A stretch of 64,000 bases of DNA from Kitasatospora sp. NBC_00374 (GTDB lineage: Bacteria > Actinomycetota > Actinomycetes > Streptomycetales > Streptomycetaceae). Both the position numbers and the translations under genes were made by a program. Below, piece after piece: positions 8,811-16,900 of the stretch (within the stretch, counting starts at the first letter, position 1; each line of letters begins with the position of its first letter). Below the pieces are notes generated by a model. That model was not told where the DNA came from. It saw only the letters and a program-made list of their open reading frames with translations, and did no database searches. The DNA lies in NCBI RefSeq assembly GCF_041434935.1, contig NZ_CP107964.1:8353001-8417000 (forward strand). The letters run 5' to 3'.

Positions 8811-8901
8811 GATCCTCGGCCACCTCACCCCCGACTCCTTCGACGAGCGCTTCGAGTGCGGCCTGACCGCGATCCTCGGGCCACGTCCCCGCCCTGGGTG
8901 A
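8811..8901 (+). pseudogene. Possible TetR regulator C-terminal tail
   Basis: The plus frame ends with LTPDSFDERFECGLTAILG, resembling the last helix of TetR-family ligand domains. Only about 30 residues survive, and the piece sits directly between MarR and PiT fragments, so this is a deletion scar. The assignment is tentative. Confidence 0.3.
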
Positions 8902-9248
8902 TCACCTCCTGCGCGGTGGCGATCGCACTGGGCACCTACCTCGGCGGCTGGCGGGTCATCCGGACCCTGGGCAAGGGGCTCATGGAGAGCGAGTCGCCGC
9001 AGGGCATGGCCGTCGAGTCGGCCTCGGCCGCGGTGATCCTCTCCTCCACCGACTTCGGCTACTCCCTCTCCACCACCCACGTGGCCATCGGGTCGATCCT
9101 GGGCGCGGGGGTCGGGAAGAAGGGCGCCGTGGTGCGCTGGAACACGGCCCGCCGGATGGCGGTGGCCTGGCTGTTCACCCTGCCGGCCTCCGCTCTGGTC
9201 GGCGCGGCGGCCTACTGGGCGGCGGCAGGCGCCGTGGTGGCCTCAGGA
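8886..9248 (+). pseudogene. PiT-family inorganic phosphate transporter fragment
   Basis: The frame with VITSCAVAIALGTYLGGWRV, IRTLGKGLMESESPQGMAVE, GYSLSTTHVAIGSILGAGVG and VRWNTARRMAVAWLFTLPAS is clearly the C-terminal half of a PiT phosphate permease, with the conserved GTYLGGW and STTxVA signatures. The N-terminal helices are missing and no start is present. The frame runs into the end of the next minus-strand gene. Confidence 0.7.
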
Positions 9249-9518
9249 TGCGGCGAGGACGCTGTTGCAGGCCGAGCACACCTTGCTCCGCCACTTGGGC
9301 GGGTACCACGTCGCACCAGGCCGAGGCGCCCGGTAGGGGTCCCTCTGCATCCGGCCGGTGCCCATGCCGCAGAACGTCAGGTCGCCAGGTCTCCCGGGCA
9401 CGGCCGGATCGGTTGGCGCCGCATGTACGGCACGCACGCCCTCGACATAGTCCGTTGTGTCACCCATCGCGGAAGCTCGGACGAGTTCGGGTTCGAGTAG
9501 TACGACAACGCTCACCAT
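9243..9518 (-). CDS. Small hypothetical protein with C-terminal CxxC
   Basis: A 91-aa protein starting MVSVVVLLEPELVRASAMGD. The ATG is supported by GGAGGG 4-5 nt upstream. It ends with WRSKVCSACNSVLAAS, where a CxxC could bind metal. No family is recognised. It replaces the end of the PiT fragment, which may explain that gene's truncation. Confidence 0.5.
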   Translation of the reverse strand: MVSVVVLLEPELVRASAMGDTTDYVEGVRAVHAAPTDPAVPGRPGDLTFCGMGTGRMQRDPYRAPRPGATWYPPKWRSKVCSACNSVLAAS

Positions 9519-9755
9519 CCCACCCTCCGGGGCGTCGGTGGCAGCCGCACCCGGTCGCTGCCGCAGGGGTGACCGTGGGCGGCGTCGAGCCGGAAGGCCG
9601 GCTCCATCAGGCCCGTTGGATCTCCGGGAAGTCCTCCACGGGCCGGGCCGGGGCGGCCTCGACGGACAGTTCGAACGGTGCCAAATCCGCCTCATGCCCG
9701 GCGGGACGTGTGTCCTGACCTGCGCGGACAGTCGCTGGTGGCGAGTCTGGGAGGC

Positions 9756-9784
9756 TTGCATAAAGGGAACAGGTGTTCGATACT
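9756..9784 (+). promoter_or_regulatory. Promoter giving a leaderless transcript
   Basis: -35 TTGCAT (9756-9761) and -10 GATACT (9779-9784) are spaced by 17 bp. Only CGGGGT separates the -10 from the ATG at 9791, so transcription should start at or beside the start codon. Confidence 0.5.
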
Positions 9785-9790
9785 CGGGGT

Positions 9791-10120
9791 ATGGGCACCA
9801 CCCCCGCCCCGACCTACGGCTCGCTGGTCCGGCCCCCGGCCCAGCCCGGGGACGCGGAGCGGGCGCCCCGCGAGCTGATGTCCGGTCCCGGGCGCAGTTG
9901 GGACGCGGAGCCGCGCTGGCGCTGGGTGGAGATCCGGATCGGCGGCGAGTGGCGACCCGGGCAGATCGAACGCTGGCGCCTGCACCAGGGCTCGACCTGC
10001 TGGGTGGCGATGGTGCGCTGGGGCCCGGAAACCCTGTCGTGGGGCTGGTACCTCTACAGCCCCGACACCATCCGCCAAGTGCCCCGGCCCGCCGGGACGC
10101 CGATCGGTTCCGCCCGGTGA
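9791..10120 (+). CDS. Hypothetical Trp-rich small protein
   Basis: A 109-aa basic protein beginning MGTTPAPTYGSLVRPPAQPG. The core RWRWVEIRIGGEWRPGQI ... CWVAMVRWGPETLSWGWYLY is strikingly Trp-rich, and similar proteins are common in Streptomyces without a known role. There is no signal peptide or membrane segment. The ATG at 9791 agrees with a leaderless promoter; an in-frame GTG at 9773 with AAGGGAA upstream is an alternative. Confidence 0.6.
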   Translation: MGTTPAPTYGSLVRPPAQPGDAERAPRELMSGPGRSWDAEPRWRWVEIRIGGEWRPGQIERWRLHQGSTCWVAMVRWGPETLSWGWYLYSPDTIRQVPRPAGTPIGSAR

Positions 10121-10420
10121 ACTGGGCAGCCGTATCGCCGCAGGAAACGTCGCCGGGGCCGACTCATCGCTCATGGCGCGCTTCCGCCGCGCCGGGCTGG
10201 TGACGCTCGGACGTACGGCGACTCCGGAGTTCGCATACAGCACCACCACGGAAGGCGTCCTGTACGGCGCCACCCGCAACCCCTGGGACCCGACCCGTAG
10301 CCCCGGCGGCTCCAGCGGCGGCTCGGGAGCCGCCGTCGCTGCGGGCATCGTCCCGATCGCGCACGCCACCGACGCAGCGGGCTCCATCCGTGTCCCCGCC
10401 GCCAGCAACGGCCGCCCACC
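10118..10420 (+). pseudogene. Amidase-signature enzyme, internal fragment
   Basis: LGRTATPEFAYSTTTEGVLY, GATRNPWDPTRSPGGSSGGS and AAVAAGIVPIAHATDAAGSI are the amidase signature, including the GGSSGG catalytic serine region. The match fades after PAASNG and there is no proper start or C-terminal half, so only about 100 of roughly 480 residues remain. Confidence 0.75.
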
Positions 10421-10558
10421 ATCGTGCGACTCTGACAGAGACCACGGACAGCCAGGGTTCGAACGGTTCGACCACGGCCGGCCCGACCCAGGGCCGTGAT
10501 CCCTACCGCGACGATCGGTCGGGGACCGGGGCGAGCGCCCGGGCCGTACTATGTGATC

Positions 10559-11203
10559 ATGAAAGCTGGGGTGGGTGTGCGCGTTGTGAGGACTGTGTCG
10601 GTGGTCGGGGCCGCGATGCTGTTGGTGGGGACTTTGGCGGGCTGCGGAGACGGTTCGCCGACGTCCGAGACTGCTCCGGCGGTGGCTGGCAGTTCCGCCG
10701 TTGCGGCGCCGGGCTCGTTGCGGCTGACCGCTCCGGAGTCCCTTCCCGGCGGCTACCGGGCCGAGAGCCCCGCAAAGGTCCGCACCGACTACCCGGCGGG
10801 CCCGCAGCCGGCCGGTTACGGTAGCTTCGACGGCAGCCTGGTGGCCAAGTACACCGCCGACTCCGGTGGGACCCTGACCATCGGCGGGGCCTGGGGCACC
10901 GTCACCGACCCCGACGCGGTGGCGACGTCTGCGATTGCCGCGATGCAGTCCCCGAGGGGCACCTGGACGATGCCGCTGGCCGACGTCGACGCCCGGGACC
11001 CGCGCGACCCGCAGGGCCGGCTCAAGTGCGGAGTCTCGACCGAGTCATTGCTCGTCGAGTCCGTATGCCTCTGGGTCGACCACTACACCGCCGGCTCGGT
11101 GAGCTTCCCCGCCTGGGTCGAAGGCAACCCGGCCACCCTCGACCAGGCCGACGCCGCCGACCGCACCCGCCGCATCCGCGACGCAATGACGGTCCCCAAG
11201 TAG
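10559..11203 (+). CDS. Putative secreted lipoprotein
   Basis: A 214-aa protein with a basic N-terminus, a hydrophobic segment VVGAAMLLVGTLAGC and a lipobox (LAGC), so it should be lipid-anchored outside the membrane. The mature part has a Ser/Ala-rich linker and then a globular domain (YTADSGGTLTIGGAWGTVTD, GVSTESLLVESVCLWVD) with two Cys residues that could pair. This arrangement is common in Streptomyces substrate- or stress-linked lipoproteins; no function can be assigned. The ATG at 10559 is preferred over the longer frame to 10496. Confidence 0.75.
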   Translation: MKAGVGVRVVRTVSVVGAAMLLVGTLAGCGDGSPTSETAPAVAGSSAVAAPGSLRLTAPESLPGGYRAESPAKVRTDYPAGPQPAGYGSFDGSLVAKYTADSGGTLTIGGAWGTVTDPDAVATSAIAAMQSPRGTWTMPLADVDARDPRDPQGRLKCGVSTESLLVESVCLWVDHYTAGSVSFPAWVEGNPATLDQADAADRTRRIRDAMTVPK

Positions 11204-11563
11204 CCGCCGCACCAGTCACACACGGCCGCACGAGAAGGAGTTCGGCCCCTGTACGGGATGAGTCCGAGCCGTCCGATGGGAAGTCCCCCGCAGTGGAAGG
11301 GAATCGACGTCCCGCCGTGCCGCACACCTGCGCCGCGTCGGTGGCGCGTCATGTTCGATGCCCACGAGAAACGACGCTGCCCCCGGCGCGCCCCGCCGCT
11401 GCAGGGCCTCGCCTCGGGTAGCCGCGATGAGGCCCCGTGCAGCTCTGCTGTTCCGGCTCCTCGGCATCCGGCCACGGAGCCCGCACAGGAATCCGGTTGG
11501 CGGACCACGGCGGCGCCTGCTACTTTCGCGGAGGCCGTGCGAGAGAACGAGGAGGTGGTACCC

Positions 11564-11614
11564 GTGAACGTATCGATATGGGTGCTCTCCTCCGGGGTCA
11601 CGGTCGGGCGATAG
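11564..11614 (+). CDS. Possible 16-aa leader peptide
   Basis: GTG at 11564 follows an excellent ribosome site (GAGGAGGTGG) and encodes VNVSIWVLSSGVTVGR before TAG, 45 bp ahead of the hydrolase start. It may be a leader or a truncated gene start. The rest of 11204-11659 shows no gene. Confidence 0.25.
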   Translation: MNVSIWVLSSGVTVGR

Positions 11615-11659
11615 GTCGTCCGGGAGCGCCGTTCAACAGCACTCCCGAAAGGCACGATC

Positions 11660-12394
11660 ATGGCCCTTCACTTCACTTCCGAACAGCGTCTCGACGACGG
11701 TGTCCTCGAGCGCGCATTCACTCTCGGCGAGATCCCCGGCATCCTGTGGACGCCCGCATCCGCACCGGCGCCGCTGATCCTGCTCGGCCACCCCCCGCTC
11801 GGACTGCAGAAGATGTACCCCCGACTGGTGGCGCGGGCCCGGCACGCCGCGGCGGACGGCTTCGCCGCGGCCACCATCGAGCTTCCCGGGAGCGGTGACC
11901 GGCCCCGCTGGGCCGCCGCCGAGCAGGCCCGCGACGACCTGCGCCGGACCATGGAAGCCGGTGAGCCGGTCAGCGACGAGACCATCGACGCCCTCGTCCT
12001 CCCGCTCGTCGACAAGGCGGTCCCGGAATGGCAGGCCGCCCTTGACGCCCTCCTGTCGTTGCCCGAGATCGGCGGCCCGGTCGGGTATTCGGGGGGAGTG
12101 ATCTCCATCGGCGTTCGCCTTGCGGTGGTCGAGCCGCGCATCTCGGCCGCGGCCTTCTTCGCCGGGAGTTTCGTGCCTCGCGCCATGTTCGAGGAGGCCC
12201 GCCAGGTCACCATTCCGCTGCACGTCCTGCTGCAGTGGGACGACGAAGGGAACGACCGGCAGGCGGCCCTGGACCTGTTCGACGCCTTCGGCTCCAAGGA
12301 GAAGTCCCTGCACGCCAATATGGGCGGGCACACTGGCGTCCCGCAGTTCGCGGGGGACGTCGCGGCCCAGTTCTTCACCCGGCACCTGAAGTGA
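11660..12394 (+). CDS. Alpha/beta hydrolase (dienelactone-hydrolase-like)
   Basis: A 244-aa cytoplasmic hydrolase. The nucleophile elbow appears as GYSGG (residues about 142-146), a HGP-like oxyanion region as LLGHPPLG, and the catalytic His as NMGGHTG near the C-terminus; the acid is probably in the LLQWDDEGND segment. Length and spacing fit the dienelactone hydrolase/alpha-beta hydrolase family, but the elbow lacks the usual GxSxGG/GxCxGG form. Substrate unknown. GAAAGG lies about 9 nt before the ATG. Confidence 0.75.
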   Translation: MALHFTSEQRLDDGVLERAFTLGEIPGILWTPASAPAPLILLGHPPLGLQKMYPRLVARARHAAADGFAAATIELPGSGDRPRWAAAEQARDDLRRTMEAGEPVSDETIDALVLPLVDKAVPEWQAALDALLSLPEIGGPVGYSGGVISIGVRLAVVEPRISAAAFFAGSFVPRAMFEEARQVTIPLHVLLQWDDEGNDRQAALDLFDAFGSKEKSLHANMGGHTGVPQFAGDVAAQFFTRHLK

Positions 12395-12489
12395 GGCCGG
12401 GCCGCCAGGCCGTCAGCAGACGGTAAGCCATGGCGGCCAGGATGCTGCTCGTCCAGGGCAGGTTCCGGCGCTCCGCTGCCGTCTGTGCC

Positions 12490-12520
12490 GCGGGCCCCTG
12501 CCAACCCGGCAGGAGCCCGC
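12490..12520. terminator. Hairpin downstream of hydrolase
   Basis: GCGGGCCCCTGCC pairs with GGCAGGAGCCCGC (one mismatch) across a 5-nt loop, about 95 bp after the hydrolase stop. A factor-independent terminator without a long T-tract is likely. Confidence 0.45.
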
Positions 12521-12621
12521 GCTGCCCGAAGCCATGAACTGTTCGAGTTCTGCGGTGCTTCGGGTGCTGCCCAATCTCGTGGACAAGTGCTGCTGGTTCT
12601 CGTGAACAGAGCCACACCTGG

Positions 12622-12741
12622 ATGTCCGCCACACCCACCGGCGGCGGCTTCCTGCTGAGCGCCTGCGACGGCGGGATCTTCGCGTTCGGCGACGCCGCGT
12701 TCCGAGGATCCACCCCGACCTACCAGTGCTGCGGCACCTGA
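12622..12741 (+). pseudogene. C-terminal fragment of a repeat-type secreted protein
   Basis: MSATPTGGGFLLSACDGGIF then AFGDAAFRGSTPTY is the ATPTGGGYWLVASDGGIFAFGDA-type repeat found at the ends of actinobacterial cell-wall hydrolases. Only one unit remains with its stop codon, followed at once by a strong terminator, so the 3' end of a lost gene has been retained. Confidence 0.55.
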
Positions 12742-12762
12742 CCTCTCCCTCCACAGCGAACG

Positions 12763-12791
12763 GGCGGGCACCAGCACGGCTGGTGCCCGCC
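12763..12791 (+). terminator. Strong rho-independent-type terminator
   Basis: Perfect 13-bp stem GGCGGGCACCAGC / GCTGGTGCCCGCC with a 3-nt loop, 21 bp after the stop of the repeat-protein fragment and followed by a T/C-rich stretch. Confidence 0.75.
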
Positions 12792-12813
12792 TACTGCTGC
12801 TTCACCGGCCGCG

Positions 12814-12927
12814 GGAGGTCTTCGCCAAGGACAGCGGCGAGGACTGCCCAACTACCGGCTGGTCCGGTACGCGGGTGACTTCCTCGTGCTCGTCTCCGGC
12901 AGCCGTGTACACGCCGAGCCACTCGCG
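12814..12927 (+). pseudogene. Group II intron reverse transcriptase fragment
   Basis: The frame reads RRGLPNYRLVRYAGDFLVLV followed by SGSRVHAEPLA. This is the palm motif of group II intron maturases, where YADD has become YAGD. Only about 38 residues survive, so this is a dead relic of a mobile intron. Confidence 0.6.
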
Positions 12928-13150
12928 GTCCGCGGCCAGGTCCTTACGCAGGCCGGGGTCGGCGAGCGCGGCAGCCGCGTCCTGGAGCAGAGCGTCCGCG
13001 TGCCGGGTCATCAGGTGCAGGCGCAGCCGGCGGAACAGCGTTCAGGGTTGCGCCTGCATCAGTGCCCTGGCCGCCCGGGACGCGCTGGCCGAGCTGAACA
13101 GTCCTCGGCGCACGAGCCGGCCGAGCGCTTGCGCGAAGCTCGAGGACTTG
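12895..13150 (-). pseudogene. Fragment of unknown gene broken by an internal stop
   Basis: The minus strand reads SSSFAQALGRLVRRGLFSSA ... ALMQAQP, then an in-frame TGA at 13042-13044, then TLFRRLRLHLMTRHADALLQ and DAAAALADPGLRKDLAADRE. The two halves continue one frame and look like one helical protein, so a nonsense mutation is likely. The family is not certain; helical repeats of large NTPases are one possibility. Confidence 0.4.
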
Positions 13151-13296
13151 CTCGGTGTCTGACGCCCCGTACAGCCCCGCCGCGCCCCGCCCCCTACCGG
13201 CTCGGTAGGGAGCCGGGGAGGGCGGCATGTCCGTCTCAACCCCTGGTCGGTTATGGTCGGTGGGAGTTCTGCCGAGTACTGAGCGTGGGGGTGTCG

Positions 13297-13992
13297 ATGG
13301 GCGTCGTTCTGCCCGACGAGCTGGCATGGATCCTGGACCTCATCGGGGTCGACTGGCCGAATGTCGACGAGGACGACTACCGCGAAATGGCTGACGCGGT
13401 ACGGCAGTTCGCCGACGAGATCGACCAGCACCGGGACGACCTGCACCAGGCCGTCGAGCGGATGGCCGGGGAGAACGCCGGCGCCGCGCTGGACGCCTTC
13501 CAGGCGCACTGGGGGAAGGTCAACGGCACCCACATCCACCAACTCGCCGAGGGCTGCCGCCTAGTGGGCACGGTGCTGGACGGCGTCGCGGTGGTGATCA
13601 CCGGGGCCAAGGTGGCGGCCGTCGTCCAGCTGGGCGTCCTGGCCGCCGAGGTGATCGCCGCACAGGCGGCCGCGCCGTTCACCTTCGGCCTGTCCGAGGC
13701 GGGCGCGGTCGGCGCCACCCAGGTCACCCGGGTGATCGTCAAAAGACTGCTCAAGGAGGCCGAGGAGCAGATCATCGACCAGCTGATGTCGGTCGCCACC
13801 GGGCCGATCGTCAGCGCGCTCGGCAGCATGGCCGGCGAGCTGGTCCTGCAGCTTGGCGAGCAGGCCCTGGGCATGGGCGACGGCGTCGACCTCGGCCGGA
13901 TAGGCAAGGCCGGCGAGCAGGGCCTGAAGGACGGCGTGGACGACTCGCTGGGACAGGTCGGTATCAACCGCGGCACGGGGGCGATGGCATGA
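13297..13992 (+). CDS. WXG100-like partner protein of the Rhs toxin
   Basis: A 231-aa helical protein starting MGVVLPDELAWILDLIGVDW. Residues about 25-100 form the paired helices of a WXG100/ESAT-6-like fold (DYREMADAVRQFADEIDQHR ... AFQAHWGKVNGTHIHQLAEG), and the next part carries hydrophobic helices (VLDGVAVVITGAKVAAVVQL, GVLAAEVIAAQAAAPFTFGL) that may insert into membrane. Its stop overlaps the Rhs start by 4 bp (ATGA). It probably partners or chaperones the toxin for type VII-like export (inference). A GTG at 13291 is an equally possible start. Confidence 0.75.
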   Translation: MGVVLPDELAWILDLIGVDWPNVDEDDYREMADAVRQFADEIDQHRDDLHQAVERMAGENAGAALDAFQAHWGKVNGTHIHQLAEGCRLVGTVLDGVAVVITGAKVAAVVQLGVLAAEVIAAQAAAPFTFGLSEAGAVGATQVTRVIVKRLLKEAEEQIIDQLMSVATGPIVSALGSMAGELVLQLGEQALGMGDGVDLGRIGKAGEQGLKDGVDDSLGQVGINRGTGAMA

Positions 13993-16900
13993 GCGACGGT
14001 TTCAAGCACAGCCACGAGGAGACCGACAAGCTCGGCGAGCACTTCAAGGTCGGGTCCACCAAGCTCACCTCCTCCGGCGACACCCATCTCGGCCGGGCCC
14101 GCCACCACTTCGGCCGCACCAAGGGCCGGGGCGGGCTGGCGCAGGCCGCCGAGGCCGGTGTCGAGCAGCTGATGGAGAGCATCACCAAGGGTCAGAAGGC
14201 GCTCGGCAAGCACCTGGACGACGTCGGCACCGGCCTGAAGAAGACCAGCGCCAACCACCGGGCCAACGAGCAGGAGCTGACCCGAACCCTGAGCCAGATC
14301 GCCGGCGGCAAGACCACACCCAGCGGTCCGGGCCCCGCCAAGCCCAGCTACGCCTCCATGCTGGGCGGCGGCAGCGGCTCGGGCAGTGCGCCCAAGCCCG
14401 CCCCACCCAAGCCCAAGCCGGTGCCCCGGCCGCCGGCCATGCGGCCCAACAACACCAAGCCCAAGGTGCAGGGCAAGCCGCTGACGACCCGTCCGGTCAA
14501 GAGCGACCCGGTGGACATCGCCACCGGTGACGTGCTGTTCTCGCAGACCGACGTGGGCCTCGATGCCGCGCTGCCGCTGGTCCTCGCCCGTACCCATCTG
14601 TCCAGCTACCGGATCGGCGGCTGGTACGGCCCGAGTTGGGCGTCCACGCTGGACCAGCGGATCGAACTCGATGACCAGGGCGTGCTGTTCGCCGCCGAGG
14701 ACGGCATGCTGCTCAGCTACCCGGTGCCCGAGCCGGGCACCGCCGTCCAGCCGGTCGAGGGGCCGCGCTGGCCGCTGTACTGGGACGGCACTCCGGGCGG
14801 CGGCATGCGGATCACCGACCCGCGCACCGGCCTCACCCGACACTTCGCCGTGCCCGCCGAGGGAGCGGGGCCGCACGCCCGGGCGGCCGGCACCCTGCAG
14901 TTGCCGCTGCGCGCCCTCAGCGACCGCAACGGGCACACCATGGAGGTGGTGTACGGCAGCGGCGGTGTGCCGGTCGAGGTGCGGCACAGCGGCGGCTACC
15001 GGATCGGGATCAGCACCGAGGGCCGCCGGATCACCGCGCTCGCCCTGCTGCCCCGCGAAGGGACCGACGGCGGCGAGCCGGTCGAGCTGGTCCGGTTCGG
15101 CCACGACGGCAACGGCCACCTCGCCACCGTCACCGACTCCTCCCGGCTCGCCATGAGCCTCACCTACGACGGTTCGGGCCGGCTGACCGGCTGGACCGAC
15201 CGGGTCGGCTACCGCTACCGCTACGTCTACGACCGGGCCGGGCGCTGCGTGCAGACCCGAGGCGACGGCGGCTATCTGGACGCGGTGTTCACCTACGACA
15301 CCGAGCAGCGCGTCACCATGATGACCGACGCGGTCGGCAACCGGACCGTCTACCGGTTCGACGAGGCGGGCCGGCTCGAGTGCGAGACCTCCCCGCAGGG
15401 CGCCGTCGCCACCTTCGAGTGGGACCGCTACGGCAGCCTGCTGTCCCGCACCGACCCGCTCGGCCGCACCAGCACCTTCAGCTACGACGCGGACGGCAAC
15501 CTCGAGGTCTCCACGCTGCCCGACGGCACCACCAGCAGCGCGAGCCACAACGAGCGGCACCAGGTCACCGAGCTGACCGCGATGGACGGCGCCCGGTGGC
15601 GCTACGAGTACGACGAGCACGGCAACACCGTCGCCACCGTCGACCCGATGGGCGCCCGCACCGCGTACGTCTTCGACGAGCGCGGCCGGCCCGTCGAGGT
15701 GACCGACGCGCTCGGGTACACCAGCCGGGTGACCTTCGACGCGGCCGGCCTGACCACCTCGCTGACCGACTCCACCGGGGCCGCCAGCCACAGCACGCGC
15801 GATGCGTTCGGGCGGCTGAGCAGTGTCACCGACGCGCTCGGCAACACCACCACCTTCGGCTGGACACTGGAGGGCCGCCCGGCCTGGCAGCAGGAGCCGG
15901 ACGGCGGCCGGCACGAGTGGACCCACGACGCCGCGGGCCGGGTGGTCGAGTACCGTGAGCCGAGCGGCGGCGTCACCCGCGCCGAGTACGGGCCGTTCGG
16001 CAAGCTCGCCGCCCGCACCGGCCCGGACGGCGAGCGCTACACCTACGAGTACGACGGCCAGTTGCGGCTCACCGCCGTCACCAACCCGGCCGGTGCCCGC
16101 TGGACGTACCGGCACGACCCGACCGGTGGCGTGATCGAGGAGACCGACTTCGCCGGCCGCACCATCCACTACGAGCGGGACCTGACCGGCGCGCTCACGG
16201 CCCGCACCAACGCCGCCGGGCAACGTGTCGAGTACGTCCGCGACGCCCGGGGCCGCACCGTCGAAATGCACGCCGACGGCCGGGTCACCCGGTTCACCTA
16301 CGACGGCGCGGGCCGGGTGCTGACCGTCGGCGACGGGCTGACCGGGGTGAGCCGGAGCTACGACCCGACCGGCCGGCTGGTCGCCGAGGAGTGCGAGGGC
16401 AAGGTCACCAGCTTCTCGTACGACCTGCTCGGCCGCCGGACCGGCTTGCGGACCCCGGCCGGCGCCGAGTCGCAATGGACCTACACGCCGATCGGCCTGC
16501 CCGAGACGCTGACCGGGCCGGGAGGGGCGCTGCGCTTCCACTACGACCCGGCCGGGCGGGAGGTGCGGCGCGAGTTCGGGCGGGTGGTGTTCGACCGCCG
16601 CTACGACGCCATGGACCGGCTCACCGGCCAACAGGTCGGCGTGGACGGCCGGCTGTTGAGTCGTCAGGACTACGTCTTCCGGCCCGACGGTGCGCTCGCC
16701 GAGACCACCGACCACCTGCTCGGCACCCGTACCACCCAGTTCGACGGCAACCGCCGGGTCACCGCGCTGACCGGCGCGAACTGGCAGGAGGGCTACGCCT
16801 ACGACCGGGCCGGCGAGCTGGTCGGCGTCCAACTGCCGGGCGGCGGTGAGGATCCGGGCGAGTTCGCGGTGGCCGGCGGGCGGCTGCGGCAGGCCGGGCG

